A stretch of 64,000 nt of DNA from Planctomycetaceae bacterium (GCA_016125265.1 WGMC01000006.1:1-64000), one strand, 5' to 3'; numbered from the stretch's first letter, positions 43,765 to 52,624 are shown. The notes: generated by a model not told the origin, from the letters alone. Program-made: numbers and translations.

Positions 43765-45267
43765 TTACAGGATGGCGCCCGACATGCCGCCGCGCGATAG
43801 GCGGCGTTCGGCCAACTCGAACGTGGCCTGGGCCAAGAGCGCCATCAGCGCCGCGGGCACGGCGCCCTCGAGGATGCGCATCGGGTCCGCCAGGCGGATG
43901 CCCGTCAGGATCGGTTGGCCGTAACCGCCGGCACCCACGAGCGCGCCCAGGGTCGCGGTGCCCACGTTGATCACGGCGGCGGTTTTGATGCCGGCCAGGA
44001 TCGCGGGCAGGGCGAGGGGCAGCTCGATGAGCCAGAGGCGCTCCTTGGGAAGCAGTCCGAGTCCGTCGGCGGACTCGAGCAACGACGTGGGCAGGCTCGC
44101 AAGCCCCGTTTGCGTGTTGCGCACGATCGGCAGCAGGGAATAGAGGAACAGCGCGGCGATCGCCGGTTTGGCGCCGATGCCGACGAGCGGCACCAACATG
44201 ACGAGCAGGGCGAGGCTGGGAATGGTCTGCAGGATGCCCGTAACGGCGAGCACCACCTGGCCGAGGCGCGGGTTGCGGGCGGCGGCGATGCCGAGCGGCA
44301 GCGCCAGGAGCACGGCGGCGAGCAGCGACGGGAGCACCAGTGCCAGGTGGTCGAGTGTCGTCCGCAGCAGCGCCCGGTGCACACCCGTGGCCCGCCGTTC
44401 GGCGAGTTCCAAGCCCAGTTCCTCGGCGACGAACCGTCGCGCGACCAGCGCCGCCGGCTGGCGGTCGACGGCGGCCTCCCGGTTCATGCGCCGCATCGCG
44501 GCCGCGTCGATCGTGCCGGCCAGCGCCGCCCAGGATTCGACCGCGTCGGGCGCGCGTTCGGCGACGTCCCTGCGCCACAACACCACGGCCTGGTAGCTCG
44601 GGAAGAAGCCGCGATCGTCCTCTAGCACGGCGAGGTCCCACAGCTCGATCTCGGCGTCCGTGGCGTAGAGGTCCATCACGTCGAGATCGCCGGCCGCCAG
44701 CGCCCGGTAGGCCACGTCGTGGTCCAACCCGCGCACGTCGGTCTGGGGCAAACCGTAGCGGTCGCGCAGGCCCGGCCAACCGTCCGCGCGGCCGAGGAAC
44801 TCCTCGCCGAATCCGAAGCGCAGGTCGGGATGCCGCGGCAAGTCGCCGATGCGCGCGATGGAGCGCTCCTCGGCGACCCCGCGGTCCATGCCGAGCGCGT
44901 ACGTGTTGTCGAATCCGAGCGCCGGACCCAAGACCAAACCATCCGCGGCGAGCGCAGCCGCCAGGTCCGCCCGCGTGTTGAGCTCTTCCCCGCGGTAGAT
45001 CTCCGCGCGCAGCGTGCCGGTGTACTCGACGTACGCGTCCAACTCGCCGGCCACCAGGGCTTCGAACAGGATGCGTGTGCCGCCGAGTTCGGCCACGTGC
45101 CGCGCGGGCTCGCCGGCGGACCGCGCGAGCTGCACGAGCAACTCGCCGAGGACCACGGACTCCGTGAACTTCTTCGAACCGATGCGCAGCTCGGGCTCGG
45201 CCGGTTGGCAGCCGATCGAGGAGACTGCGAGCAGCCCGAGGGCCAAGCCGAACAAAGCGCGTCTCAA
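43765..45267 (-). CDS. Osmoprotectant-type ABC binding-protein/permease fusion
   Basis: A 500-residue fusion. Leader with lipobox VSSIGC (Cys20), then an OpuAC/OsmF-like substrate-binding domain (about 24-285; ELRIGSKKFTESVVLGELL, AYVEYTGTL, LDVMDLYATD), followed by a BPD_transp_1 permease domain (about 300-490; IAAARNPRLGQVVLAVTGI and AILAGIKTAAVINVGTATLG, the EAA-like loop). Quaternary amines such as glycine betaine are the usual substrates. Binding protein before permease is the reverse of the permease-first fusions known elsewhere. TTG 45267 overlaps the ATPase stop (TTGA), with AGGAGG 7 bases upstream, which makes this start convincing. Confidence 0.85.
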   Translation of the reverse strand: MRRALFGLALGLLAVSSIGCQPAEPELRIGSKKFTESVVLGELLVQLARSAGEPARHVAELGGTRILFEALVAGELDAYVEYTGTLRAEIYRGEELNTRADLAAALAADGLVLGPALGFDNTYALGMDRGVAEERSIARIGDLPRHPDLRFGFGEEFLGRADGWPGLRDRYGLPQTDVRGLDHDVAYRALAAGDLDVMDLYATDAEIELWDLAVLEDDRGFFPSYQAVVLWRRDVAERAPDAVESWAALAGTIDAAAMRRMNREAAVDRQPAALVARRFVAEELGLELAERRATGVHRALLRTTLDHLALVLPSLLAAVLLALPLGIAAARNPRLGQVVLAVTGILQTIPSLALLVMLVPLVGIGAKPAIAALFLYSLLPIVRNTQTGLASLPTSLLESADGLGLLPKERLWLIELPLALPAILAGIKTAAVINVGTATLGALVGAGGYGQPILTGIRLADPMRILEGAVPAALMALLAQATFELAERRLSRGGMSGAIL

Positions 45268-46046
45268 CCCGGTCCCTCCTGCCACGCATCGAGCAGGGCC
45301 TTCGGCGGCCGCCACGCCCGCAGGAACCTGGTGACGAACTCGTCCGCCGGCGCGCCAACCAGGTCGGTGAGGGACCCGCGCTGGCGCACACGCCCCTCGG
45401 CCAGCAGCACGAGATCCTGCGCCAAGTGCGCCGCCTCGGCGAGGTCGTGGGTCACGAGCACCACCGTGCGCCTGAGGCGCGCGAACAGCGCCGCCAGTTC
45501 GTCCTGCAGCTCGGCGCGGATCAAGGGATCCAGGGCGCCGAGCGGTTCGTCGAGCAACAGCACCTCGGGCTCCAACATCAGGGCGCGCATCAGCGCGACC
45601 CGTTGGCGCTGTCCGCCGGAGAGGCGCGCGGGCGGCCGGCCCAGCTCGGCGGGGGTCAGGTGCACCAGTTCGGCGAGTTCCGACACACGCTCGGCCACAC
45701 GCGCTTCGCTCCAGCCCGAGCGCCGCGCCAGGAGCGCCGCGTTGTCGAACGCCGAGAGGTGCGGGAACAGCCCACCGCCCTGGACTACGAAACCGAGCCT
45801 CCGCCGCAGGTCCGCGAGTCGCCGGGCGCCGCCGGGTTCCGATGCCCGCGGCAGCGGGGCGCCGCCAAACGTCACCCGCCCCTCGCTGGGCTCGACGAGG
45901 CCGACCAGGAGCCGCAACAGCGTGGACTTGCCGCTCCCGCTGGGTCCGATCAGGGCGAGTGTGGCCCCTTCGGTCAGGGCGAGGTCCGTGGGGTGGAGGG
46001 CCACCGTCGCGCCGAACCGCACGCCCGCTGCCTCGAGGGCCAACAT
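45264..46046 (-). CDS. ABC transporter ATPase, osmoprotectant/OpuBA type
   Basis: A 260-residue ATPase: Walker A LIGPSGSGKSTLLRLLVGL, Q-loop FVVQGGGLFPHLS, signature LSGGQRQRVALMRAL, Walker B VLLLDEPLGALDPLIR and H-loop LVTHDLAEAAHLA. DPLIRAELQ and EAAHLAQDL resemble OpuA/ProV-like proteins, but no CBS tail is present. It energises the fused transporter encoded downstream (TTGA overlap). ATG 46046. The divergent gamma-glutamyltransferase gene begins 71 bases away, so the two share a short promoter region. Confidence 0.88.
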   Translation of the reverse strand: MLALEAAGVRFGATVALHPTDLALTEGATLALIGPSGSGKSTLLRLLVGLVEPSEGRVTFGGAPLPRASEPGGARRLADLRRRLGFVVQGGGLFPHLSAFDNAALLARRSGWSEARVAERVSELAELVHLTPAELGRPPARLSGGQRQRVALMRALMLEPEVLLLDEPLGALDPLIRAELQDELAALFARLRRTVVLVTHDLAEAAHLAQDLVLLAEGRVRQRGSLTDLVGAPADEFVTRFLRAWRPPKALLDAWQEGPG

Positions 46047-46117
46047 CGGCGCATGGTAGCCCCGATCGGCGCACGGGGGCCTCGCATCTCGGGCCAAACG
46101 GGCTACGGTTGTGCGCC

Positions 46118-47755
46118 ATGGACCGCATCACCGGCCGCAGTTTTGCCACACGCTCCGAAGTGCTCGCCAGGAACGGCATGGCGGCGACGAGCCAGCCCCT
46201 CGCCACCGTCGCGGCCCTGGACACGCTGAAGGCCGGTGGCAGCGCCGTGGACGCGGCGCTCGCGGCCAACGCGGTGCTGTGTGTGACCGAACCGACGGGC
46301 GCGAGCCTTGGCGGCGATCTTTTTGCGATCGTGTGGGACGCGGAGGAGCGCCGCCTTTTCGGATTGAACGGCAGCGGCCGCAGCCCGCGCGAGCTGCACC
46401 GCGACTACCTGGTGTCGAAGGGGCTGACGCGCATGCCCTCCACGGGCCCGCTCTGCGTGACGGTGCCCGGCTGTGTCGACGCGTGGTACCGCTTGCACGA
46501 GCGCTGGGGCCGCTTGCCCATGCCCCAGGTGCTCGGCGCAGCCGTGCGGTACGCGCGCGAAGGATTCCCGGTCAGCGAACTCGTGGCGCACGAGTGGTCG
46601 ATCAACGCCGCGGTGTTGGCCGAGTTCGAGGGGTTCCGCCAGCAGTTCCTGCGCGAGGGTCGCGCGCCCAGGAAGGGCGAGCTCTTCAAGAATCCCAACC
46701 TGGCGCGCACGCTGGAAACGCTGGGCCAAGAGGGCCGCGACTGGTTCTACCGCGGTCCCGTCGCGCAGACCGTCGAGAAGGCGTTCGACGAGTTGGGTGG
46801 GTTCTTGAGCGTCGAGGACTTCGCCGAACACCGCTCCGACTGGGTCGATCCGGTGTCGATCCACTACCGCGGCTACGAGGTGTTCGAGCTTCCGCCCAAC
46901 GGCCAGGGCATCGCGGCGCTGCAGCTCCTGAACCTGCTCGAGCTCTTCGACGTGCGCGCCATGCGCCGCCAGAGTCCCGAGTACATCCACACGTTCACCG
47001 AGGCCAAAAAGCTGGTGTTCGAGGACCGCGCGCGTTGGTACGCGGACCCGGAGTTCGTGCAGATCCCCGTGCCGGAGTTGATCTCGAAGGCGTACGCGCG
47101 CGCGCGGGCCGAGAAGATCGATCCGTGGCGCTCCGCAAACACCTATGAGCCCGGCAACCCGGCCCTCGAGGACGGCGACACGGTCTACCTCTGCACGGCG
47201 GACGGGGCCGGCAACATGGTGTCCTTGATCCAGAGCAACTACCGCGGCATGGGTTCGGGCGTCGCGCCAGCCGGCCTCGGTTTCGTGATGCAGAACCGCG
47301 GCGAGCTCTTCGACTTGAAACCCGGCCGCTACAACACGTTCGAGCCCGGCAAGCGCCCGTTCCACACGATCATCCCGGCGTTCGTGTTGCAGGACGGCGC
47401 GCCGTTCCTGTGCTTTGGCGCGATGGGCGGAGCGACCCAACCGCAGGCCCACGCCCAGATCATCGCGAACATCGTCGACTTCAAGATGAACCTGCAAGAG
47501 GCCGGCGACGCGCCGCGGTTCGTGCACACGGGCTCGTCGGATCCGACCGGCGGGCGCATGAAACACGGGGGGCAACTGTTCCTCGAAAGCGGCTTCCCTT
47601 ACGAGAGCGTGCGCGGCCTGATGGAGCGCGGCCATCAGGTGGGTTGGGCGCGCGGCGGCTTCGGGGGGTACCAGGCCATCGGGTTCGACCCCGAGAACGG
47701 GGTCTTCCTCGGCGCCTCGGAGTCGCGCAAGGACGGGCTGGCGGCGGGGTACTGA
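46118..47755 (+). CDS. Gamma-glutamyltransferase family protein
   Basis: A 545-residue Ntn-hydrolase-fold proenzyme. The self-cleavage/nucleophile site is EDGDTVYLCTADGAGNMVSL, with Thr355 as the expected new N-terminus of the small subunit. Other family blocks are GGSAVDAALAANAVLCVTEP, GASLGGDLFAIVWD and KRPFHTIIPAFV with the GAMGG that follows. There is no signal peptide, so a cytoplasmic member of the family is likely, closer to YwrD-like proteins than to periplasmic glutathione hydrolases. It diverges from the ABC transporter operon. ATG 46118. Confidence 0.9.
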   Translation: MDRITGRSFATRSEVLARNGMAATSQPLATVAALDTLKAGGSAVDAALAANAVLCVTEPTGASLGGDLFAIVWDAEERRLFGLNGSGRSPRELHRDYLVSKGLTRMPSTGPLCVTVPGCVDAWYRLHERWGRLPMPQVLGAAVRYAREGFPVSELVAHEWSINAAVLAEFEGFRQQFLREGRAPRKGELFKNPNLARTLETLGQEGRDWFYRGPVAQTVEKAFDELGGFLSVEDFAEHRSDWVDPVSIHYRGYEVFELPPNGQGIAALQLLNLLELFDVRAMRRQSPEYIHTFTEAKKLVFEDRARWYADPEFVQIPVPELISKAYARARAEKIDPWRSANTYEPGNPALEDGDTVYLCTADGAGNMVSLIQSNYRGMGSGVAPAGLGFVMQNRGELFDLKPGRYNTFEPGKRPFHTIIPAFVLQDGAPFLCFGAMGGATQPQAHAQIIANIVDFKMNLQEAGDAPRFVHTGSSDPTGGRMKHGGQLFLESGFPYESVRGLMERGHQVGWARGGFGGYQAIGFDPENGVFLGASESRKDGLAAGY

Positions 47756-47825
47756 GCCGCCTGCGGGCGGGCGCGCCGGCCGGGGGCGCGGCAGGGTTCG
47801 TGGCAACGTCACCGGGAAAACCCCC

Positions 47826-47858
47826 GGGGCGACGCCGGTTTTTGGGTGCCGGCGCCCC
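47826..47858 (+). terminator. Possible terminator hairpin after the gamma-glutamyltransferase gene
   Basis: GGGG (47826-47829) plus CGCCGG (47833-47838) pair with CCGGCG (47849-47854) plus CCCC (47855-47858), giving a 10-bp stem with a 3-base bulge and a TTTTTGGGT-containing loop. No T-tract follows, so function as an intrinsic terminator is uncertain. Confidence 0.3.
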
Positions 47859-47972
47859 GATACGTCCCAGCTCTGGGCAGCTAGGGCAGTCGCGCCCGCC
47901 GCTTGGCGCCACGGCACGTAGAAGCCCGCGCCGCTCGGCACCAAGTCTCCGCGGCGCCTCGGCCCCACGCCC

Positions 47973-48455
47973 ATGTCCTTCCCCACCGGTCGTCAGTTGT
48001 TGCTGTTCGCCGCCCTCCAGCTCGTCACGCTGTGGGGCGTGGCCCTGTTGCTAGCGCGCGGTGTGGCACCGGAGGCCCCTGCGCCGAACCCCACCGACAC
48101 GTTCGAGTTCGAGTGGGAGACACCCACCGATGCCGGGTTGCCGGTTGCGGACGTCAGCGGGCGCGGTGCGCCGACGGTGCTGGACCGCGCCGAGGCGGGC
48201 GCCGCACCGACGGGGGCAACGCGCGAGGGCAAAGCTGGAACCGGCCTGCCGGGTCCCGTGCTCGCCGACGGCGCCACCTCGCCGGGGCTGCGCGGGCGCG
48301 CCGCCGGATCGTGGGAGCGTCAGCGCCGTGGAAAGAGGTCCGGCCGCTGGAGGGCACGCGTGCAATGGCTGCCGGGTCCGACGGGTTTCGTGCCGGTGCC
48401 GCTCCTCAAGAAGCCGTGCCGGACGCAGCGCGAGCCCACCCCGCCCCGCTCCTGA
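47973..48455 (+). CDS. Small single-TM protein of unknown function
   Basis: A 160-residue predicted protein with one N-terminal TM helix (about 9-29, LLFAALQLVTLWGVALLLARG) and a Pro/Gly/Arg-rich remainder with low complexity. No family was recognised. ATG 47973. It converges on mog, ending 15 bases from that gene's stop. Compositional bias makes it a weak call. Confidence 0.4.
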   Translation: MSFPTGRQLLLFAALQLVTLWGVALLLARGVAPEAPAPNPTDTFEFEWETPTDAGLPVADVSGRGAPTVLDRAEAGAAPTGATREGKAGTGLPGPVLADGATSPGLRGRAAGSWERQRRGKRSGRWRARVQWLPGPTGFVPVPLLKKPCRTQREPTPPRS

Positions 48456-48470
48456 CCGGCGCGACGGAGT

Positions 48471-49007
48471 TCAGCCCTTGGGCCGGAACACTTGGACCCG
48501 ATCGGGGTTGCCCTCGAGGAACGCGCCGCCGATCAGGTCGATGCAGTAGGGGATCGCCGGGAAGACGGCGTCGAGGCACACGCGGATCGCGGCCGGTTTG
48601 CCCGGCAGCGTGACGATCAGGGTCGAACCGAGGATGCCCGCCGTCTGGCGCGACAGGATCGCCGTCGGCACACCGGCATCGAGCGACGCGCGGCGCATCG
48701 CTTCGCCAAAACCCGGCATCAGCTTGTCGCAGACCGCCGCGAGGGCCTCGGGTGTCACGTCGCGCGGGCTCGGCCCGGTGCCTCCGGTCGTGCACACGAG
48801 CGCGCAGCCCTCGGCCGCGAAGTCGCGGAGGGCCGCCTCGATGGCCGGTCGTTCGTCGGGAATCAGGCGGAGCAGGTACTCCACCTCCGTCGCGAGGTAG
48901 TCGCGCAACGCGGCCTCGATGGCGGGGCCGGAGCGGTCCTCGTAGACACCTTGGCTTGCCCGGTCCGAGATCGTCAGCACGCCGATGCGGGGGGAGCGCG
49001 ATGTCAT
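48471..49007 (-). CDS. mog: Molybdopterin adenylyltransferase (MogA/MoaB)
   Basis: A 178-residue molybdenum-cofactor enzyme that adenylates molybdopterin before metal insertion. Motifs: RIGVLTISDRASQGVYEDRSG, the GGTGPSPRDVTPEA nucleotide-binding loop, LSRQTAGILGSTLIVTLPGKP and the C-terminal PYCIDLI. Length matches MogA rather than fused MoeA. It starts at ATG 49007, overlapping the stop of an upstream lipoprotein gene (ATGA). No other molybdenum-cofactor genes are in the window. Confidence 0.92.
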   Translation of the reverse strand: MTSRSPRIGVLTISDRASQGVYEDRSGPAIEAALRDYLATEVEYLLRLIPDERPAIEAALRDFAAEGCALVCTTGGTGPSPRDVTPEALAAVCDKLMPGFGEAMRRASLDAGVPTAILSRQTAGILGSTLIVTLPGKPAAIRVCLDAVFPAIPYCIDLIGGAFLEGNPDRVQVFRPKG

Positions 49008-49642
49008 GGCTGGGGATCGGGGCGCAGGCTCCGCAAGAGCTCGATGGGGGAGTCGGGGCCCACGGGCACGAACGCGGCGCCCTCGGGCAACGTGCCCGCT
49101 TCGATCTCCAGGCGGACTTCGAAACCGACCACACTGCCGTCGGCGCACAGGGCATTGGTGATGCCGCCGTGGTTGGGGCCGAGGTGGTTGTCGCAGGCGA
49201 TCAACACCTCGCTGCCCCGGCCGGGCAGGGACGGGAGCGGCGCGCGCGCCTGATCGCGTCCCGCGTACGCGGACCAGCCTTCGTCGACCCGCGCGAGGTC
49301 GCCCCAGCGCTCGGCTGGGGGCAACTCGGCGCCGGCGAGCGGCGCCTTCGCACCGGGGCAGGTCAGGAGTGCGAGGTGCTCCCCATCGGCCGGCCAGATG
49401 CCCTCGGCGACCAGGCACCCGAAGAAGGCGACGCCGCTGTGGGGTGGGGGGCCGCCGCGTTGCGCCGCGTACTCGACCAGGCCGCCGTAGAGGGCCCGCA
49501 GATTCTCGATGCACTGGGACGTGTCGCCCCGCGCCGCGAGCCGCGGCGACGGGCTTTCGGCCCCGCAGCCCAGCGCGGCGGCACCGAGCAGGAGGACCGC
49601 GGCCGTCCGATGCGGCGCGAACCGGTGTGAGGGGGCACCCAT
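49004..49642 (-). CDS. Lipoprotein with pseudopilin-type H-X9-DG motif
   Basis: A 212-residue lipoprotein: leader with lipobox AALGC near residue 29, then a CIENLRALYGGLVEYAAQRG helix reminiscent of the N-terminus of a mature type II pseudopilin domain, and a late NHGGITNALCADGSVVGFE segment with the H-x9-D-G motif that marks DUF1559-type planctomycete proteins. Those normally begin with a class III prepilin leader; here a lipoprotein leader replaces it. The function of DUF1559 proteins is unknown. ATG 49642 is used; the frame extends to a TTG at 49663. Its stop overlaps the mog start. Confidence 0.55.
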   Translation of the reverse strand: MGAPSHRFAPHRTAAVLLLGAAALGCGAESPSPRLAARGDTSQCIENLRALYGGLVEYAAQRGGPPPHSGVAFFGCLVAEGIWPADGEHLALLTCPGAKAPLAGAELPPAERWGDLARVDEGWSAYAGRDQARAPLPSLPGRGSEVLIACDNHLGPNHGGITNALCADGSVVGFEVRLEIEAGTLPEGAAFVPVGPDSPIELLRSLRPDPQP

Positions 49643-49816
49643 GGGGGCGTAGGTTAGCGCCAAGCTGGCCGGCCGCGTGCGCTTCCGCGCTCCCTCAGGG
49701 ACCCCCGCCTCCCCCTACTTACAGGGCGGCCCACGGTACGGAATTTCCCCGAGGAAACCCAACGGGGAGTTTGCATGTATACGTAAGTTCAAGCCCAATA
49801 CCTGCATCTTCGCACC

Positions 49817-51052
49817 ATGAATCCCTTCCGTTGGATCCTGGACTCGGACGCCTGGCCGGAGCGTTGGCACTGCGGCACCTGGTCCGACGCCCACGGCTAC
49901 ACACACCTGCTCGCGGACGTTGCGATAGGCGGAGCCTATTTTGCTATTCCCATTGCCCTCCTGTACTTCGTGTGGCGTCGGCCCGACTTGCCGTTCCCGC
50001 GCATCTTTTGGCTCTTCGGCGCCTTCATCCTGAGTTGCGGGGCGGGCCACCTGCTCGACGCCCTGATGTTCTACCAACCGTCGTACCGCCTGCTGACCGC
50101 GGCGAAGGTCACGACGGCGCTCGTGTCCTGGCTCACACTCGTCGCGCTCGTGCCGATCTTGCCCCAGGCCCTCGCACTGCCCAGCATCGCAAGGACCAAC
50201 GAACGCCTGGCGCGCGAGAACGCCGCGCGAAAGAAGGCCCAGGCCGAACTGCGCACACGCAACGAAGCGCTGCAGCACAAAACCGAGGAGCTGGAGCAGT
50301 TCGTGCACACCGTCGCCCACGACCTCAAGTCGCCGCTCGTGACCATGGGGGGATTCCTGGCGCTCGCGCGACACGACCTCGCGGAACAGCGGCACTCGGA
50401 CCTCGACCAGAACCTCGCGCGGGTCGAACGCGCCTCCCACCGTCTGGGTGACCTGATCCAGGGGCTCTTGGACTTGGCGCGGGTGGGCCGGGCGGTCGGA
50501 GCGCGGACTCCGGTCAACGTGGAAGCGCTCGTGAAGAATCTGGTGCTCGAACTGCACACACGCTCTCCGGAGCGCAAGGCGACCATCCGCATCGTCACAC
50601 CCCTGCCGTCGGTGCCCGCCGATGCGGGTCGACTCTCGGCGCTGTTCGAGAACCTGCTGGTCAACGCGCTGCAGTACGGTTGCCCCGACGACGACGGCGA
50701 AGTCACCGTCGGCGCGATCACCCGCGGACCGGAAGTGCACTTCTTCGTGTCCGACAAGGGCCCCGGCATTGCGCCGGAACACCACCGGCGCGTCTTCGGC
50801 CTGTTCCAGCGCCTCGCGCGCGACGAACACGGCACGGGTGTGGGCCTTGCGCTGGTCGAAAAGGTGGCGCGTGTGCACGGAGGGCGCGCGTGGGTCGAAT
50901 CCACGCCGGGTGAAGGCTCCACCTTCTGGGTGGCCCTGCCTCTTGAGGCTCCCGAAGAAAAGGCACCGGGCGGGGCAGACCGTGCCTTCGCCGACGAGAC
51001 CTCCAACCCCTACGACGTGACCCCATGGTCCAAGGAATTAGGACTTCCGTGA
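49817..51052 (+). CDS. Histidine kinase with ethylene-receptor-like sensor
   Basis: A 411-residue kinase. Three TM helices (about 33-118) match the plant ETR1 / cyanobacterial ethylene-binding domain: DVAIGGAYFAIPIALLYFV with Asp34 and Tyr41, and FGAFILSCGAGHLLDAL with Cys74 and His78, the copper ligands. Spacings D-Y 7, Y-C 33 and C-H 4 are identical to Arabidopsis ETR1 (D25, Y32, C65, H69). A short coiled coil follows, then HisKA (VHTVAHDLKSPLV, His168) and HATPase_c (LFENLLVNALQYG, VSDKGPGIAPEH, HGTGVGLALVEK). ATG 49817; the preceding 174-base gap is AT-richer than its surroundings, with TATACG at 49778-49783. It is followed by two response regulators. Confidence 0.9.
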   Translation: MNPFRWILDSDAWPERWHCGTWSDAHGYTHLLADVAIGGAYFAIPIALLYFVWRRPDLPFPRIFWLFGAFILSCGAGHLLDALMFYQPSYRLLTAAKVTTALVSWLTLVALVPILPQALALPSIARTNERLARENAARKKAQAELRTRNEALQHKTEELEQFVHTVAHDLKSPLVTMGGFLALARHDLAEQRHSDLDQNLARVERASHRLGDLIQGLLDLARVGRAVGARTPVNVEALVKNLVLELHTRSPERKATIRIVTPLPSVPADAGRLSALFENLLVNALQYGCPDDDGEVTVGAITRGPEVHFFVSDKGPGIAPEHHRRVFGLFQRLARDEHGTGVGLALVEKVARVHGGRAWVESTPGEGSTFWVALPLEAPEEKAPGGADRAFADETSNPYDVTPWSKELGLP

Positions 51053-51474
51053 GCACGGGACGAAAACTTGCCATTCTCTTGGTAGAGGACAACCCCGATC
51101 ACGCCGCACTGCTGCGCATCACGCTGCAGTACGACCAGCGGGTCGAACGGATCGAGTGGGTCTGCGAGCCGCGCGACGCATTCGATCGCCTGCGGCGCGG
51201 CGACACACGTTTCGACCTCGTGTTGCTCGATCTCGATCTCGGCCACACGAGTGGCTTCGACGTGCTCGAGGGTGTGAAGGACGACGAGCGGTTGCGTCGC
51301 ACTCCCGTGGTCGTGCTCTCGACGTCCGACGCGGGGTCGGATCGCAAGCGTGCCTACGACTTGCACGCCAACAGCTACGTGGTGAAACCCGTGGACGGGC
51401 GCCAGCTCGGCGCGCGACTCTCCGAGGTCGTCAGTTATTGGACACAGTGCGATGCGGGACTAGCACGCGCTTGA
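51049..51474 (+). CDS. Single-domain response regulator (Rcp1-like)
   Basis: A 141-residue CheY-fold receiver: ILLVEDNPDHAALL (acidic pocket), phosphoacceptor Asp61 in LVLLDLDLGHTSGFDVL, VVLSTSD and Lys112 in VVKPVDG. The DNPDH start and DLDLGHTSGFDVLE block resemble Rcp1 of cyanobacterial phytochrome systems. It has no output domain, so it may act as a phosphorelay carrier or bind another protein. GTG 51049 overlaps the kinase stop (GTGA); ATG 51025 is an alternative. It should be the kinase's partner. Confidence 0.85.
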   Translation: MSTGRKLAILLVEDNPDHAALLRITLQYDQRVERIEWVCEPRDAFDRLRRGDTRFDLVLLDLDLGHTSGFDVLEGVKDDERLRRTPVVVLSTSDAGSDRKRAYDLHANSYVVKPVDGRQLGARLSEVVSYWTQCDAGLARA

Positions 51475-51541
51475 GCTGCCATTTGCGCCCGCCGGAGGTG
51501 TATTGCCAAGCGCCCGGGTGCCTCCGTCTACGAGGAATGAC

Positions 51542-52567
51542 ATGCGCCTGAATCGTTTGCTTCTGATCGAGGACGAGGCGGACCACGCCGCGCTCGTGCG
51601 CGCCTACTGCCAGATCCTGCCTGGCGGCGCGATCGCCGTGGACTCGCGCGAAACCAGGGCGGGCGGGGTCGAAGCGCTCGAGCAGGAGCGGTACGGCGTC
51701 GTGCTGCTCGACTTGCACCTGCCCGACAGCGCAGGGATCGAACTGGTGGACGCCATCGTGCTCGCCGCGCAGGACGTGCCCGTCCTGGTCCTGACGACAC
51801 TGGACGATCGCTCGCTGGCCCTCGCGGCCATCGCCCGCGGTGCACAGGACTACCTCCTCAAGACAAGGCTGACTCCCGACGCCCTCGACCGAGCCCTGCG
51901 CAACGCCGTGCAGCGCAAGGCGTTCGAGCGCGAGCTGGCGCGCTACGAGGCGCCACTGGCGGCGGAGGGCGGCAAACTGTTGCGGCTGACGCGTGACGTG
52001 GTCCGCGCACTTGGCGCGCCGCTAGCGGTGTTGCGCGGCCATCTGGGGGACGGCGTTCGGGACGGTGCGCTCTCCGGTGTGGCCCTAGCAGAGGTGCAGG
52101 CGGCCGAGCGGCAGGTGGCGCAGGGGCTCGATCAGCTCGAGGTGCTGGTCACGGGCACCGCGGCGCCGGCGCCGCCACCCGACGCGCTGCAGTTGGACGT
52201 GTTGCTGACCGAGTTGGTCGGGCAGCTCGGCCCCGAACACCGTTTGGTGCTGCCCGGTCCGTTGCCCAAGGTCCGCGCCGACGAACGGGATCTGCGCCGC
52301 CTGCTGTCCCACATCGCGGGCACTTTGCTGCAGTCGACGGGCACGGCGGAGCGCAGCCTCTGCGTGCGCCTGGAATCGCGCCGCGAGCCGGGACTGGTGC
52401 TGGTGTTCGAGTGTGTCGGTGCCCGAGGCGTGCCGAACGAACCGGAGTTGGAACTGGTCGTCGCCCTGGCCCAATCGTCCGCGGAGGTTCTGGGCGGGAG
52501 CCTGTGGCAGGAGAGAGGCGCCCTGGTGCTCCACCTGCCCGGCATGGGCTTCCAGCGCGACGTGTGA
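51542..52567 (+). CDS. Response regulator fused to degenerate kinase core
   Basis: A 341-residue protein. Receiver domain 1-125: LLLIEDEADHAALV, Asp57 in VVLLDLHLPDSAG, VLTTLDD and Lys107 (YLLKTRL). From about residue 135 it has the layout of HisKA-HATPase: RDVVRALGAPLAVLRGHL resembles the H-box (SHELRTPL) but without the phosphoacceptor His, and DLRRLLSHIAGTLLQSTG resembles the N-box with Asn lost. It ends with a poor G2-like block. It is therefore probably a phospho-receiver with a non-catalytic dimerising/ATP-fold tail. ATG 51542, GAGGA at 51532-51536. It follows the first regulator by 67 bases. Confidence 0.78.
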   Translation: MRLNRLLLIEDEADHAALVRAYCQILPGGAIAVDSRETRAGGVEALEQERYGVVLLDLHLPDSAGIELVDAIVLAAQDVPVLVLTTLDDRSLALAAIARGAQDYLLKTRLTPDALDRALRNAVQRKAFERELARYEAPLAAEGGKLLRLTRDVVRALGAPLAVLRGHLGDGVRDGALSGVALAEVQAAERQVAQGLDQLEVLVTGTAAPAPPPDALQLDVLLTELVGQLGPEHRLVLPGPLPKVRADERDLRRLLSHIAGTLLQSTGTAERSLCVRLESRREPGLVLVFECVGARGVPNEPELELVVALAQSSAEVLGGSLWQERGALVLHLPGMGFQRDV

Positions 52568-52624
52568 GCCGAGCGGGGGCGGCCCGCGCCTTGGGTGCTA
52601 CCCTGGCGCCGGAGGAACATCCCT

